Source of the DNA: Pseudevernia furfuracea
Lineage: Eukaryota > Ascomycota > Lecanoromycetes > Lecanorales > Parmeliaceae
Direction: 5' to 3'
Assembly (NCBI GenBank): GCA_022315425.1
Contig: JAIUPT010000040.1
Span: 930,001-994,000 of the forward strand
DNA length: 64,000 nucleotides
The notes below the pieces were generated by a model. It made no database searches. It was given only the letters and a program-made list of their open reading frames with translations, and was not told the origin of the DNA. A program made the translations under genes and the position numbers. Below, one piece after another: positions 12,443 through 24,480 of this stretch (positions are counted from its first letter, which is position 1; each line of letters begins with the position of its first letter).

Positions 12443-12530
12443 AGAGAGAGAGAGAGAAAGAGAGAGAGAGAAAGAGAAAGAGGGGCAGAGAGAGAGAGAG
12501 AAAGAGAGAGAGAGAAAGGGAGGACGAGGG
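12443..12530. repeat. Polypurine (GA)n/(GAAA)n microsatellite
   Basis: About 88 nt of purine-rich GAGA/GAAAGA repeats on the plus strand, opposite in strand bias to the pyrimidine tract 0.7 kb upstream. Confidence 0.88.
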
Positions 12531-12756
12531 GGAAAGACGGCCCAGACTTGATGAGACGAAACGGAATATTCACAACGAGTATGTCCCGAGATCCTTTACT
12601 GGTCCATATGGCGAAAGCGAGGTACACCCAAAGTTCCCAAAGCTTCTCTCCACCGCACCCGAACAGACATAGCTATCCAACCTCTTCATACACAGCCCCA
12701 GTATCGAACCTCCTCACCTCCCATCACTACCACCCACCCCCCTTGCGTGCCTTGAT

Positions 12757-13225
12757 TCACGAATTCAACCCCAAAGGATTGCTCCCCGTCTGCTCCTGCC
12801 CCGCGATCGGCTTCTCCAAATCCTCGTTATGCTTATCCACGTTCTCAGTCTCTTGCGCCGCAGTCTTGAGCGACTCCGGCGCCCTGAACACGCCTCCCAC
12901 GAGCGGATCGATCAACCCGCCCACAGGAGCCGCTATGGTCTCTAGCCCCTTGCCGACTGGTCCCCCTACTTTGCCCAGGGTGCCTTGGATCTTGTCGCCG
13001 GCGCTGTTGCCGAAGTTGCCCGGGGCGGAGAGCATGGAGCCTGAAGAGCAGAAGAGGAGGAGGGTTAGCTGGTAGGTGGGACGTGGGGGGGGGAGAAATG
13101 GAGGGGGTGATACCGAATGTATTACCTTTCTTTTCCGGGGGGGCTGAGGGGTCTGGGGTGGCTTCTTCGTTCTGGTCGGTCTGCTCGGGCTGTTTGATGT
13201 TGAGTTCTTCTTTTTCTCCGGCCAT
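12757..13225 (-). CDS. Small conserved-type hypothetical protein
   Basis: Two exons, 13225-13126 and 13040-12757, around an 85 bp intron (GTAATA...TTCAG, phase 1) give 127 residues. The N-terminal 33 residues are Glu/Pro/Gln-rich and charged. Exon 2 carries a Gly/Pro/Val-rich stretch in which short segments recur (LGKVGGPVGKGLE, then APVGGLIDPLVGG), ending in a polar tail. There is no signal peptide or membrane segment. The intron has frame stops and the joined frame is clean, supporting a real gene. It resembles small glycine-rich proteins found in many ascomycetes, but I recognise no named family. It is convergent with the PKS, 1.7 kb away, and nothing ties it to the polyketide pathway. Confidence 0.72.
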
Positions 13226-14990
13226 GGTGACGGGATGATTCTTGGTTTTCTAGAGAATTAGAGAGAGGTTTGATATCGGGGTGTGTGCGTTGCTGTTGGG
13301 GGAAAGTGGTAGAAGAAGATGGAGGGGCAGATGAGCAAACAAAATGACGCGCGGTGACCCCTAGCGCTGGTGGTGCCATGTGAGAGCCATGTGACAGCGG
13401 GGAATATAAGTAGAAACCCTTGACCAATAAGGGGTAAAGCCTAAGCGACAGGGGCATCTTCCGGGGTGACCCCCACCGTGAGATCGGCACCCGCAGTTCT
13501 CGGACATTGCACCCATTGCGCGAGAAATTGCCCCTGCCCCCGTTTATTGACATTTTTAATTATTTATTACTAACCCTCAATCGCAAGACGATATATCTAT
13601 CGTCGTAATTTATGCCAACGTTGCTCCATTTCACGTCATCTCATCCCACGGAGATGGAGAAAATCTCGCTGCCTGGCTGGCGGTCCGCAGTCGATTGATA
13701 TTTTATCGAACGTCAGAGTCCCATCAATTGGCACTCTCCGGGGCAGAAAGCCAAACATAGCTGAGATTCATGGAGTGCATCATCCCCTTCCCTTGAAGCC
13801 TATCTCACCACCTGTGAAACTCATTGGCAACCTGATAATTCTGATCCGACTGGCTAATGTTCTGCTAAGATCGGTATCTGAGCGTCTTGTGTGCTTTTTG
13901 TGAGTACCTCGGGCTTGTTCCCGTTGTGGTTGGTGAGCGCTTGGGATCTTGGATTGCCATTTCGTATGACTAGTCGCAATCTATCCCATCAGCAGCGGAG
14001 AGTCTCTTGCGCTTGTTCCCTTGAAGGGTGATCTGATTGAGCCGAGTCTGGTTGAGAATGGAGGGTGTTTCGTCTTAGCCCCTCGATCTTGCGTTGTTGT
14101 TGTTGTTGCCTGGAAAACTAGGCAAGGAATGGATGTTAACCTAGATCACCCGATTAGCTAAAAGAGATCATCAAAGTGAAATCATATCCAATGTCTAGGA
14201 CATCTCTGGGTCATCGACCCGGAATCCGGCTGCTCCGATCCAGGACTAAGATATGTTGATTGGAACGAAGCTCTCGTCGATACAATCTCCCTTGGCCGAT
14301 ACCACAGCAGTCCAGCAACCACAGTCTTATGGGGCCTGAAAATAGATCACACCGGAGCGGATACCGGGCGGAATGCACCACAGTCACAGGGTCAGTCGTG
14401 GTCGCTTGCAACATATTGTATCCTACACGCGAATTCTACGTCCAATTTTCCCTGCGCTACAAAATCATCCATCTACAACACGAAACAAGCGTCTGGAATG
14501 TCGGGACGACCACTGATACCCTCGAAGACATTACTGGAGGCTGATCTAATTCAAGTAAAAAATGATGTAAAAAGTGGTAGAATTAAGTCCCTGGGTCGGG
14601 GCGGGGACGTATTGGGATAAAGGACATGAGTGGTGGCGGCGAGAGGCTATATCGTCGGGACGCGGGCTACGAGGTGCAGATTGAGAGGGCCGTGAGGGCA
14701 AATATGTGTACGGGCCGATCATTGGGATCAGGCAGGTGAGAGAAGTTTGGAAGGATTGCAGGGCGATGGAATGAAAGAGAGGGTAGGATACTTGAGATAA
14801 ACGAGGAGATGCTCTGACAAAACCGGAGCTTAGGTAGGTTTGAGAGGCTTGTCTTGAGGCGGGGGGATTGGTATGTAGTGTGTAGCGATGATGTACTATT
14901 TGTTGACTAGGCATAAAGCCAGTGACAAAAACAGTGTCTCTGAAGAAATGTCTGCTGCGCCAACAGAGACTCCTTGCTAATAAAGCATAA
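13226..14990. other. Gene-free region
   Basis: About 1.8 kb with no recognisable gene. Open frames are short and show no domain or splice structure. The first 300 bp probably hold the promoter of the 12757-13225 gene. Confidence 0.5.
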
Positions 14991-16427
14991 TCATGCGGCG
15001 TCAATTGGTACGTAAGTCCGAGCATCAAGTCTCCGCTGTTCGAAAAAATTGCGTCTTTTCATGTCGAATATGCCTCCACCGGGGAAAACGAAGCTAGTTC
15101 GTTGTGAGTTGATAGCCTCGGCGATCTTTGAGGAGAGATCTACCTGGCTCAATCGTTTTGACAGCAATGTCGTAGTCATGTCGGTCATGGCCTGGATCGA
15201 TCTTCTCCTGTGAGGCCAAGAGCACTTCCTACGACCTTTCATTATCGTCAGAGATCGAACCCGTACTCTTTGCTGTTTGCCGTTTTATTTCCCCACCTTT
15301 AGCTGGCCGCCTGCAGACGTGACAGATGTCATGGAGAGTACGGTAGCCCAATCATTGTCAGCATGACCCTGTGTGGGTCTGCGCCGAGTCGGATGGAGCG
15401 CCCCTTCCTCCACCCCCAATTCGAACTGGTGACACGCGTGGGAGACAATACTGGCCTTGGCATTGATAACGGCGTCTCCACTGTCGCCACTCTTCTTTGT
15501 AGTCGAATCCACTTTTGCTGTGATTGTTACTCCGACACCAGTGTCCGAACCAAAGCCCGAAGAAATATGACTTCCTGTGTGTTTCCGTCCCAAATGGAAT
15601 GTGCCGCTCGCGTCTGTTGACGTGGAAAACCAAGTCTTTGTCTGCAGGAATGGGATTCTCTTATCCAAGGACCAATCGTAATGATTCACTTTATCTTAGT
15701 GAGGATTGATCGTCCAGGCCAACACAGAGTTGAGCGCCTGCAGCATCGATTTCTTGTATGGGGAAAGCTCAGGCAAGAGATACCAGAAGTTGTTGTTTGT
15801 TGACATGACTAGCTAGCTAGAGTGCCGTTGAGACTTGCCTGAATTTTTTTTTCTTTCTGTCCAGCTTAGATCGTGAATGGGCATGAGGTTCTTCCTTTCA
15901 CGGATCAAGAACGTATCCAACCCGTTTTTCCGTTGACACGTCTTTCTCTTGACCCATCGGTCGGTAACGCATGGTCTGCAGGTTTGTCGACACCGGCTGG
16001 AATTGTGGCAGAAACCTTTGGCGTTGGAGTGCTACCCGGCTGTGAGGGCATACCCAAGGAAACATTGTGATTACCCGGGCCCTTCAAGGTTTCGGTGTAG
16101 ACTTCAACACAGCCTTTGATCATGGCTTTTCACGCCAGCATTTCGTCAGGAACCGTACTCAAATCCTAGGAAAAGGAAGCTAGATCTGCAATTGTGAAAT
16201 CGATAATGGTTTGACTGATATTAGAGCTCTCCGGTTTCTGGACCGCGTTCTCTGACCTCTGCTGGAACCGTCGAGAGCTTTTTCAGGATCGACTCTGATC
16301 GGAAACGCCAGAGACCATCCAGTGGCGGGTAGGATCTTATTCTGCGGCTGCCCCAGACTCGAAAGCCCAATAGGAGAAAGTCACCGCGCTTATAGTCCGC
16401 CTTTCGCAAATTACCCACCATCTCCAT
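14991..16427 (-). pseudogene. Decayed gene of an unrecognised fungal family
   Basis: Protein-like segments follow one another on the minus strand but switch frame. They are an N-terminal piece near 16427-16300 (KADYKRGDFLLLGFRVWGS), a Pro/Ser-rich piece at 16123-15905 (GNHNVSLGMPSQPGSTP), a piece running 15765-15420 (HYDWSLDKRIPF, later SDTGVGVTITAKVDSTTKK), and a C-terminal piece at 15240-15020 (SFVFPGGGIFDMK). The third piece has an in-frame TAA at 15696-15698 with sense codons continuing on both sides. Near 15060 the reading must shift by one base to continue (DAIFSNSGDLMLGLTY). The FVFPGG...F...GDL ending feels like a family ending, but I cannot name the family. Frame breaks plus the stop argue for a pseudogene; a multi-intron gene is less likely. 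Confidence 0.5.
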
Positions 16428-16975
16428 GCTCTGTCACTAGCTTGGCATAGACTATTTAGTGCAGGGTCTTGCCTTTGGGGGAGCGACTCCTAGACATAAA
16501 ACACGCACCCAAAAAAGTCAGGCAAAGGTGGCGAATTGGGTTTCAAGACCCTTCCTCTCCTCGACTTTATATTTATGCCGGAGTGCATTGAAAAGAAGAG
16601 GTGAAAGGTCTTTGCATTGGGTAGGATGAGAGAGCATCGACTCTACTCAGATACAGTTCAAGCAACGCCGGGTTTGAGATAAGGCATACGTCGACTTAGA
16701 GCACGTTCTTTTTAATCTGCTCGCTTGATAGGGCCAGAACAGCAAACGAGGTGGTTGAAGGTACCAGATACTAAGGTAATTCTTGACCAACCACGACTTA
16801 AGTATCTAAGCGAACTTTGGTCACTCATCCCACTTATCATAAGCCCCGCGCCAAGCAGCGGCCATTTTGATGGGCTTACCCGGAAGATGTGGCCAATCTT
16901 TCGTGCTATCCAAGGGGAGTATTCTTCCGGCGCCCCCACAGCCCATTCCTGATGGCCTTTCGCTTGGCTCGATAT

Positions 16976-18774
16976 CTATTGCCCAATACAACCACTACCA
17001 CTAGCAGGGCAGCAAACTCCATTCGGCGGACAGAGAGCAACTTCCGAGCAGGGGGCGGCTTGACCTGGGGCTCCAGCCCACCAAGCCATCTTCACACAAT
17101 TAATCGACGTCCATCCACCATGCTTGGTTGTCGTCGTCTGCATGTCGCCTACAAGCGCCCATCAGAACTGAAAAGCTCGGCGCGAGATCGAGGAAGGAGA
17201 AACTCACATCCATTGATATCAACCGACATGGCGGTGTTGCAATCATCTTTGCTGAAAACCGCACCGACCTGGTCATTGAAATTCGAAGCGCAATACTCGT
17301 TCGTCGTGTCGATGGATACGGATGCGATGATGGCTTGGCCGTCGTTGAGCTTCAAGGCGCAAGTCCCGGGCTAAGTTCTCGTGACGTTCAATGTCACACC
17401 GTTCGACTTCGTGTTCGCCACGCCGTTGCAGTACGGCGATATGTAAAAATCCATCACCGATGCGGTCAGGTTGAGTGGGCCAGTGCCGCCGATGCAAGCA
17501 GTGGTGGCAGGGGTCGGTGAAGCCGTCATTGTCGAAGTCGTGGACACGGGTGTGGGCACGGTGGTAGTGCCGCATGTGTCACCCGGAGTCAGGGTTCGTT
17601 CAATGCCACCACCGCAGGTGCAGTAGGGTGAGCTTTGAGGATTATATGCCAAAGAACAAGTACCCTCGGGACATGAATAGTCTGTTGGCATGATGGTGTA
17701 TGAGCAGTCGGTGATTGTACTGCCTACCGAGACCGTCGTCCGAGGGAGAGTGTAAATGTCGCTGCACAGACAAACCGATTGTCCCTGGCACGTGTTGGTA
17801 GCAGATGTCATCCTAGAGACGTGAGTTAGCGTTGCCGCCTGCGTAGAGCGCGAGCATCACGATTCAGCTATGAACAACATACTTGCATGCAGTAGGGGCT
17901 ATTGTGTTATAAGGATCATAAGCCGCTGTGGTAAACGGTGCCAACAGTGAACTGAGCGAGGTTATGCCCAATGCAAAGGAGGTCCCGCTGGGGTCGTAGG
18001 AGTACATGTCTGAATATACAATTGCGCATGGGTCGCCGCTTTTCCCCGGTTGGTTGCAAGTGTATGGTGGGTCGCCACTAATGGGATCGTTCGCGTTCCT
18101 GCAAGAGCCCCCAGCGCAGGGCCACGGTAGTGAAGATTGGGACGCAGTGGCTGTAGTAGCAGTCGGCCCCGAAGAGCTGGCACTACTGATCGTCACCGAA
18201 ACCGCTTCACCGTTAACGGTGGCTTGCAGGACATATGGATTGCCGGTGAGGTCGTGTAGAACACTAGGTGTGTTGACGTATACTCCGGAATTCAGTCGCA
18301 CGGCTTTCCTTAGCAAGCCGACGGTGATCAAGGTGTAAATCGCGGAATAGAAAACCAAGGGCAACAAAAGGACTGCGCCCCGCTTTTGCACAGTACTCTG
18401 AGCATCCGTGACGACGGATGATATCTGTGCAACTTGATCCGAGACTGGACTCGCGGATACCGACGCATACTGGCTCTGGAGGGCGGACACAAGCCGCTCG
18501 TCTGGCTGGCTAATCCAGCCACCGGTCTCTTGGACGGAAACAAAGCGTCCATTGGCCGTCGGATCGGGGCTAGCAGACTGGATAGGCTGTAAAGAAATGT
18601 GAATCGGCTGATTTTTAAAGGTCTGAAAGGGAAGACGACACTTACCGTTGCGATCGGAACGGTACTGAACGAGAGAGCACCTAAATCCAGAGTCTGTCCA
18701 GTCTGCTGTCCGAGCGACGTGGGGATCGAGGTAGTGATTAAACAAACGAGGAATGTCAGACGGGGGCAACCCAT
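16976..18774 (-). pseudogene. Secreted Cys-rich protein gene with one in-frame TAG
   Basis: Four exons: 18774-18646, 18586-17883, 17812-17208, 17148-16976. Lengths 129+704+605+173 sum to exactly 537 codons. The protein begins with a signal peptide (MGCPRLTFLVCLITTSIPTS). A Ser/Thr-rich body follows, then a Cys-rich part (CLCSDIY, YCTCGGG) and a Cys-rich tail (EVALCPPNGVCCPAS). The frame is open except for TAG at 17371-17373, codon 425. Clear coding continues past it in the same frame (LKLNDGQAIIASVSIDTT) through a canonical intron to the natural stop at 16976. The allele therefore encodes a protein cut to 424 residues, or depends on readthrough. A 51 bp intron removing the TAG is possible only with a weak GTGGCG donor. 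I recognise no family. Confidence 0.66.
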
Positions 18775-20232
18775 CTTGTCGCAATAATGGTGTTAAGATC
18801 GGACGATAATCACGACTCCTTCGCTATTTCACGGCTATGAGTAGAATCGGGTTTTGATATCCTTCACATCATTGACGGCAAGAATCCTACCTCTATCTTC
18901 CTTTTGAGCTTGACTTCTAAAAACTTTTTTCTCATACCGAATCACGCTTAGTGCACGAAGGGGGGCTGAGCCGCTAACGTGTGTCAAGTATTGTTTCATA
19001 CATATTACTACCAATCTCTTTGAGCTCCCTTGACTGTTGCACAATTATATGTGCTGGTTGTTAGAAGAGAGACCCACCATAATATATTAGACATTATTGT
19101 GCAGGGACTCAGCCCAACTTCAACAGTAGTAAAGACAATGTTTGTCTCCGTTCTCCAACAGGGGTGAAAGGAAGGGTAAATCGAGTGAGCAGAATAGGGC
19201 GAGGCCGATGGTCGCCAACACTAAACGATATCTACTCGAGACGAGTTTTTGAGCTCTTTCCCGTGAAGATTCAAGATCGAGACGATGTTATTGTCATGTT
19301 AGACCGACATGTATACCTTACGTTGCATTGCGAAGTATACTATCGTATAAATATATCAACATAACTCCGATTTCTACAACTCTTGAAGCTTTGGGAATTA
19401 TTGTATTCTCCGCATTAGAATTTGTGTGTTTAGTTCTTTTATAATAATGTTGTGGAACAACGGTTTATGACGTTTCGAATTGGAGGAGGTTCGAGGTCAG
19501 TTTTCGGGGTAAGTTTTCGGGGTGGCATCCCCCCAGAGCTCGCCTCCGGATTTATCGGATTTCAGGGATTGCGACTCCTGGTAGCATGCAAATTCCAAGT
19601 GAAAAGATTCAATAAAAGTCTTCAAAGCAACGATTCTAGATTGCTCATCACAAATACGCCTTTCGAAGGTAGAACTCGAGCTGCTATCAGCGCTGTTTAG
19701 GACTTTGCGTGCCGACCTTCGTAGAACAGATGTCACCGCTGGCTACTCTAAGCCCCCTTGGTATTTCGCACATGTAATCTATTATACCTTACCTTATTAC
19801 TTACCACTCTTAGTACTTAGCCTATAACCAGCATCGGCATCCGACCTTTTCACCATTAAAGTAACACTCAAGCAATATCCCTGAAACCGTGTTTCATAGC
19901 TTGACTGATTACGATGAAATTTGAAAGTAAGTAAGACACGCAGGTTGATACAACGATCCGAGTTTTAGTCAACCAACATCGCCATAGCCCATAACTCACC
20001 TTCATGATACTTTAATTAATATCTTTAAAACCGTGCTGTATAGCTTGACTGGTTAGCCCTGAATTCTGTCATCCTGTAATTCTATAAAAATTTTGACATT
20101 CTATGTATAACAGTGCTCTTGAAAATCTGCTGTCATAAAGTACCATAAATTCCAGACCATCTGGCTGCTACCTTTCTACTGACGATATCGCTGCTGTTAA
20201 GAGTAGTAGATCGACTACACATCTCAATCAAT
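18775..20232. other. AT-rich intergenic region
   Basis: About 1.46 kb, visibly AT-richer than the flanks, with no gene. It contains an imperfect direct repeat (see 19868-20061). It separates a minus-strand gene from a plus-strand gene and so must hold two promoters. Confidence 0.5.
19868..20061 (+). repeat. Imperfect direct repeat, two ~47-bp copies
   Basis: Copies at about 19868-19915 and 20013-20061 share the order aatat-c-t, aaaccgtg, ta/at agcttgactg and gtta/gatta, with scattered C/T and A/G differences. They look like mutated copies of one older element. Confidence 0.45.
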
Positions 20233-21599
20233 ATGCTTCAATCATGTTCGCCTTCCCGTCATTCAATGTCCGTCCTTATCATCCTTCTGGCTTCACAATG
20301 TGCAAGTTTCGTTATACATCCCAATTGTCGGGATTTCAGAGATTTCCCTGCCAACACCCAAAGTGAGATACATAATAATCCTTGATTTTCGTCAAGCCAC
20401 CACCGAACTGATTATCCCCGTAGCGTATCTTTTCACGTTGCAAAAGATTGTCTCTTCTGCGAATCACCTCTCATTGAGAGCCATGACGCAAAATGTTGGC
20501 AACTGGATAGACACAGATTCTGTCCAAGCCGCTTACAACAGGAATGCCGTACCGGGTAACGACCAAATGACACAGGTGGAAGGTAGGTCGGCTGTGTTCT
20601 ATTTAGTACACTCCTCAACCCCCCCGGCCCCCCCCCCAAGATCTGCAAAACATAATATCGACCTTCATGAGCCCTTCAACATCTTTCGAGCCCGTGAGAA
20701 CCGATGTTAACCTGATGATCCTCAGGTTGGCTTCAGACAGCCAATGGCTTCGACTGGAGTACTGGCCCGGGCGTGAGTCAGAAGCAAAAGCGTACGGTGC
20801 CGGATGGCAGCATCGTTATCAATTGCCAGCCCGAACTACTCAAGGTGACGGTCAACAGCGATTATCCTGCCGGAATCTACTACGACCAACCTCTGGGGGA
20901 GTACGTATTGAAGACGCAAGCCGTGGACGCTTGTGTGGGCTCCGTCGGTCTGGAGAGCCCCATGCTACTGGTACAGCAGAGCGCCGTCGGTCAGGACACC
21001 TTTTACACCATCTTCATATGCGCGGCGGCAAAAGAAACCGTTTTCCAGCGCGACCTCACCGTTTTCAACTTTGTCCAAGGATTGGCCGACGCGACCTCCA
21101 ACACCATGTGGCGACAGCGGGGGACGACGTGGAACCTTGGTCCGACCTATTCCATCACGGATTTGATCCTCATCGACAGCATGTTTCTCGCTGCGCTGCT
21201 GGCGATAGCGCAGCAGTCGCAATCTTACCCCATCTATCATCCCCTCGCGCCAGGGGCGTTGAACCTATGGGTTGCCTGCTTCCAGTCGGGGACGCAATAT
21301 TGGGACAATCCAAGTAAGTCCCACCTGGACACCCTTGCAGACGCGGTGATAGGATACGTTCTCCGCTGACGGGTCGCGTGTCCCCCGACAGTGTGCATGG
21401 CGGTTTGGGTCCTTGCATCCTACCTCCTTGCAAACGGTGTGCCGGTCAATTCCGCCGGTAGGTCTCGTCTTTCATTCTCCACGCCCATTGTGTTTTTCAA
21501 GTCGTCGACGGTTTTGACCGAGGGTTTTTTCCAGGATACATTGCGGCCGGGTGGAACGCTCCGAACCAGGTGGCTGCTGTCCTGCCGCCTTCGCGGTAA
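20233..21599 (+). CDS. Secreted hypothetical protein, five exons
   Basis: Exons 20233-20362, 20424-20582, 20726-21313, 21392-21457 and 21535-21599 sum to 1008 nt, 335 residues. All four introns (61, 143, 78, 77 bp) are phase 1 with GT-AG ends. The first about 25 residues form a signal peptide (hydrophobic SVLIILLASQCAS); an in-frame ATG at 20266 is an alternative start. The mature part contains FVIHPNC, then INCQPELLKVTV, several Cys, and a C-terminal AVWVLASYLLANGVPV segment. The layout (Cys soon after the signal, long amphipathic middle) suits a secreted enzyme, but I see no HExxH or catalytic Ser motif and do not recognise the family. The exact frame match across five exons supports an intact gene; exon 2-3 joining through the 143 bp intron is the least certain step. 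Confidence 0.66.
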
Positions 21600-22700
21600 G
21601 AAGAGGAGACTTCGGGTTGGATAACCCAAAAGCGAACACCGACCACAAATAAATGACAAAGGGGAAGGCACTAGGTTTACAGAGGGGGACGCTCGATAGC
21701 CCGTCCGTCCGTAACTTGAACAATCATAGACTTTCACCACCTTTCGCAATACATTTATTTACGCCTAGTGGCGGTGTCCGCATTTCGGGGTCCTGAGTGT
21801 AATCCTGGTAGTGGAGAGACGAGTATGAGAGCCTTTTCGCGGAGTTCTCGGCATAGGATCTGCTTCATCGGTTGACCCGACATTGACCGCTACGTGTAGT
21901 AGGTAATAGCCTATCCTTGTTTGTACTATACCCCACATCAACCATCTGAGTGTGCTCTCGTGTGTCGGTCCAAAGGGGATCATGAAAAGATAAGACGTGC
22001 TCGAGTTGCGAGCAAGAATGTTATTCGATTGCTCCAGGCTATGCATGTAAACACACACACCATCTGTCCAGCCGTGTTGTGAAAGTCGGTGCGGACAATA
22101 ATTGCTTCCCCCCCCCCCCGATTGAAAGTTTCAGGATCATCAGTGCTCGCTCGAACGAGTAACCCTGGGCAAGGGCAGATCGGAAACCAAAGTTATCAGT
22201 TTGCGACTTGGGAAAAAAAAGCAAGGAGTATCAGGGTGCTGTTCGGTGCTTCAAAAACCAATAAAGCGTAAACGAGAGACACGGCCTGTTTTTTTCCCAC
22301 CGCTGTATTCCAAGTCGTTGCAAAATTGCCTTCGGGCTGTAACCCATTGGCTACGGGGTTCGGGATCAAGGAGAGTTTCGAAACCTTTGACCACAGCCTC
22401 CCCAAGGCGATCAGAAGTGCCAGGCCGACCGAGATCCTTAGTGGGCCAGCTGGCGGCCGGGTCGAGCGTGGGGTCCGTGTTGAGACCCGTTTGTTTCCAG
22501 ATTGCTCGAGGCGATTTGCGCCTTTCCCGTGCCATGGGCGCTACCATCGCGAAGGGAAAGAAGGCTTCCGTTTTTTTTGGGGGGGGGGGGGGGGGGGAAC
22601 GCATGAGCTGCAGCAAGTCTGGATTTAGTGCTTCCGAGGATGGTCGACTCGCCCGCGAAGGTAGATTCCTATTTCAGGCAGGGCAGTGAAGGCGATTTTG
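21600..22700. other. Gene-free region with homopolymer runs
   Basis: About 1.1 kb with no supported gene. It contains a 12-C run (22108-22119) and a 19-G run (22579-22597) directly preceded by eight T. Confidence 0.55.
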
Positions 22701-24480
22701 TTAGTTAATGCCCGGATGAATCGCTCCAGCGAGCACGGGAGCAACCTTTCATGGCGACAGGCGCAACGATCTTGATGGCATCGCCGAGGGAGTCAAAGAA
22801 GCCTTTCTCGTGCAGCTGCTGGGGCGGGCGCTTCATTCCTGCTCCGAGGGCAGCATCGGCGACAAAGCGCACGCTGAGCGAGAGGGTCAGCGACCAAAAA
22901 GGTGAGCGGCTGGGGCCAGAGCTAGGTTGGTCTTCGAAGGCTTCGGCGTCACCGTGTTGCTTCAGTACGTCTACTAGGATCGGAAGACCGTGCTTGGCCG
23001 CACCTTTACCAGCCAGACGAACACTTGCTTTGAGAATATCGAAAGACCCTTCTTCTTCCGAGTCACCGTCCGTGACAGAGTCCCAAAGATTCGGCTGTGA
23101 GAATGCTTCAAGTTGGCCTAGGGACGCTTCGGCGTGATGATCAGCTGGTTGGTCGATGGCGGAGGTGTAGTGAACAGTCGGTCGGACAGGTTCACATGAG
23201 GTGGCTTCAAAGCTTTCTGCGTCGGATGTCGCCTTTTGACTGTACTCATGAAGCGAATCAAGTGCAGATTTCCAGAGCAGGTTTCATCATAGCACTTATT
23301 ATATGAGGAGCCGCCTCATAGATGATAGGTAGCGCTTTGATGACTTTATCCTTCATGTCGCTGAAGATACTCTTCTTCAGGCCGAGATACAAATTTTGGC
23401 TGATTGAAGAGCGCTTCAGCGTAGCTTACGCCAGCATTGCTCTTTCCATGGAACCTTCATAAGTGGTCCACGCGTCCATTGTCTCGGCTGTGATTTTACT
23501 AGCGGCATTCAAAGCGAACCCCGTCAGCGCACCAATTGCGCCTCCGTCAATGAGCCCTAAGATAGTGGGCAGCGCAGATGCTACAGTCCTCGGCACGTCC
23601 ACGAAAACCTTCCTCATCTGCCTCGGCGAGCTGGGTTTTGACAGTTCGATTTTGGCCTTGAGGAAGTTCGCCATTCCGAATGAGCTTCGTCATGGTAGGT
23701 GTACGTCGCTGATCTTGAAAGCAGGGTTGCGCTTGGGGGGTGACCGGTGCTTGAGAGGCACGCTGCTCTTGGGAAGCATGACGAGTCTCAGCTTTGCGGG
23801 ACTTGCAAACATCGCAGATGACAGGGCCAGTCACAGCCATGCTGCCTGGAATGCTTGAGCCCTATCCTGATGGTACAGGAGCGGATATAGCTTTGTTTCT
23901 TGTGACGGGAATGAGAATCAAGGCCTTGTTTATGGCAAAGGCAACCCCAAAGCAGCGATATAGTCTTCATAAGGATTGTCATATTTTCCAATGACCGAAG
24001 CAGAGTTGAATTTCAGTCCGTAAACATGAGTCCCAAATAGACACCAAGTCGTGTTGTCTGAGGACCGGAGCTCCGGAACTACCTGGTCGATGAGCTTTAG
24101 GTGTCTTCACGTAGATTATGTATAAGTGTACACAAGTCTCACCACCATAAGTATCAATCTGATATCCCAACATAGTGTCGGCTTGGGTGGATAGATCAAA
24201 CTCCGTTGAAAGGAACATCTCGTGCATATGAGCCCCTTCCTCGCCAGTATGCTTGTCCAATAAGTCACCAGGAGTCAAAATCACCGAGAATTAGACTCCC
24301 TTGAGCAGGTGTCTCCTCAAATCGTACGGGAGTGGCCCCAGTGAACGGTGCCTCAACTTGCATAAAGCCCACATCAAAGGGTTTTTGACCTTTAGTCTTG
24401 ACCCAGCTCTCGGTCGTGACGAATCTCTTGACTGACCTGAGCTGAACATTTGGGTCCTCTTTCACGCGTGCACATGCTGG
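22701..24480 (-). pseudogene. V8-type serine protease with helical C-terminal repeats, shattered
   Basis: Reading minus from 24465, segments match a trypsin-fold V8-like (glutamyl endopeptidase-type) protease: FDVGFMQVEAPFTG (Asp strand), PGDLLDKHTGEEGA, then YQIDTYGG joined across a 63 bp intron to SSGAPV, the catalytic Ser motif. Just after, HDLVSI is followed by one extra T (near 24029) that shifts the frame away from GTHVYGLKF. Another shift lies near 24280. The catalytic-His segment is not recognisable upstream of 24465. The long C-terminal extension (23850-22701) holds alanine-rich helical repeats (LGLIDGGAIGALTGFALNA; PPQQLHEKGFFDSLGDAIK) broken by further shifts, ending at a TAA at 22701. 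At least four frameshifts make it non-functional. Such proteases are normally secreted. The family call is good; which members carry this tail is from memory. Confidence 0.72.

Larger units (their letters stand above)
11041..12756. other. Gene-free region downstream of the PKS
   Basis: No supported gene. Frames here are low complexity, produced by the polypyrimidine and polypurine tracts annotated separately. A short (GAT)n run lies near 11385-11405. Confidence 0.6.
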
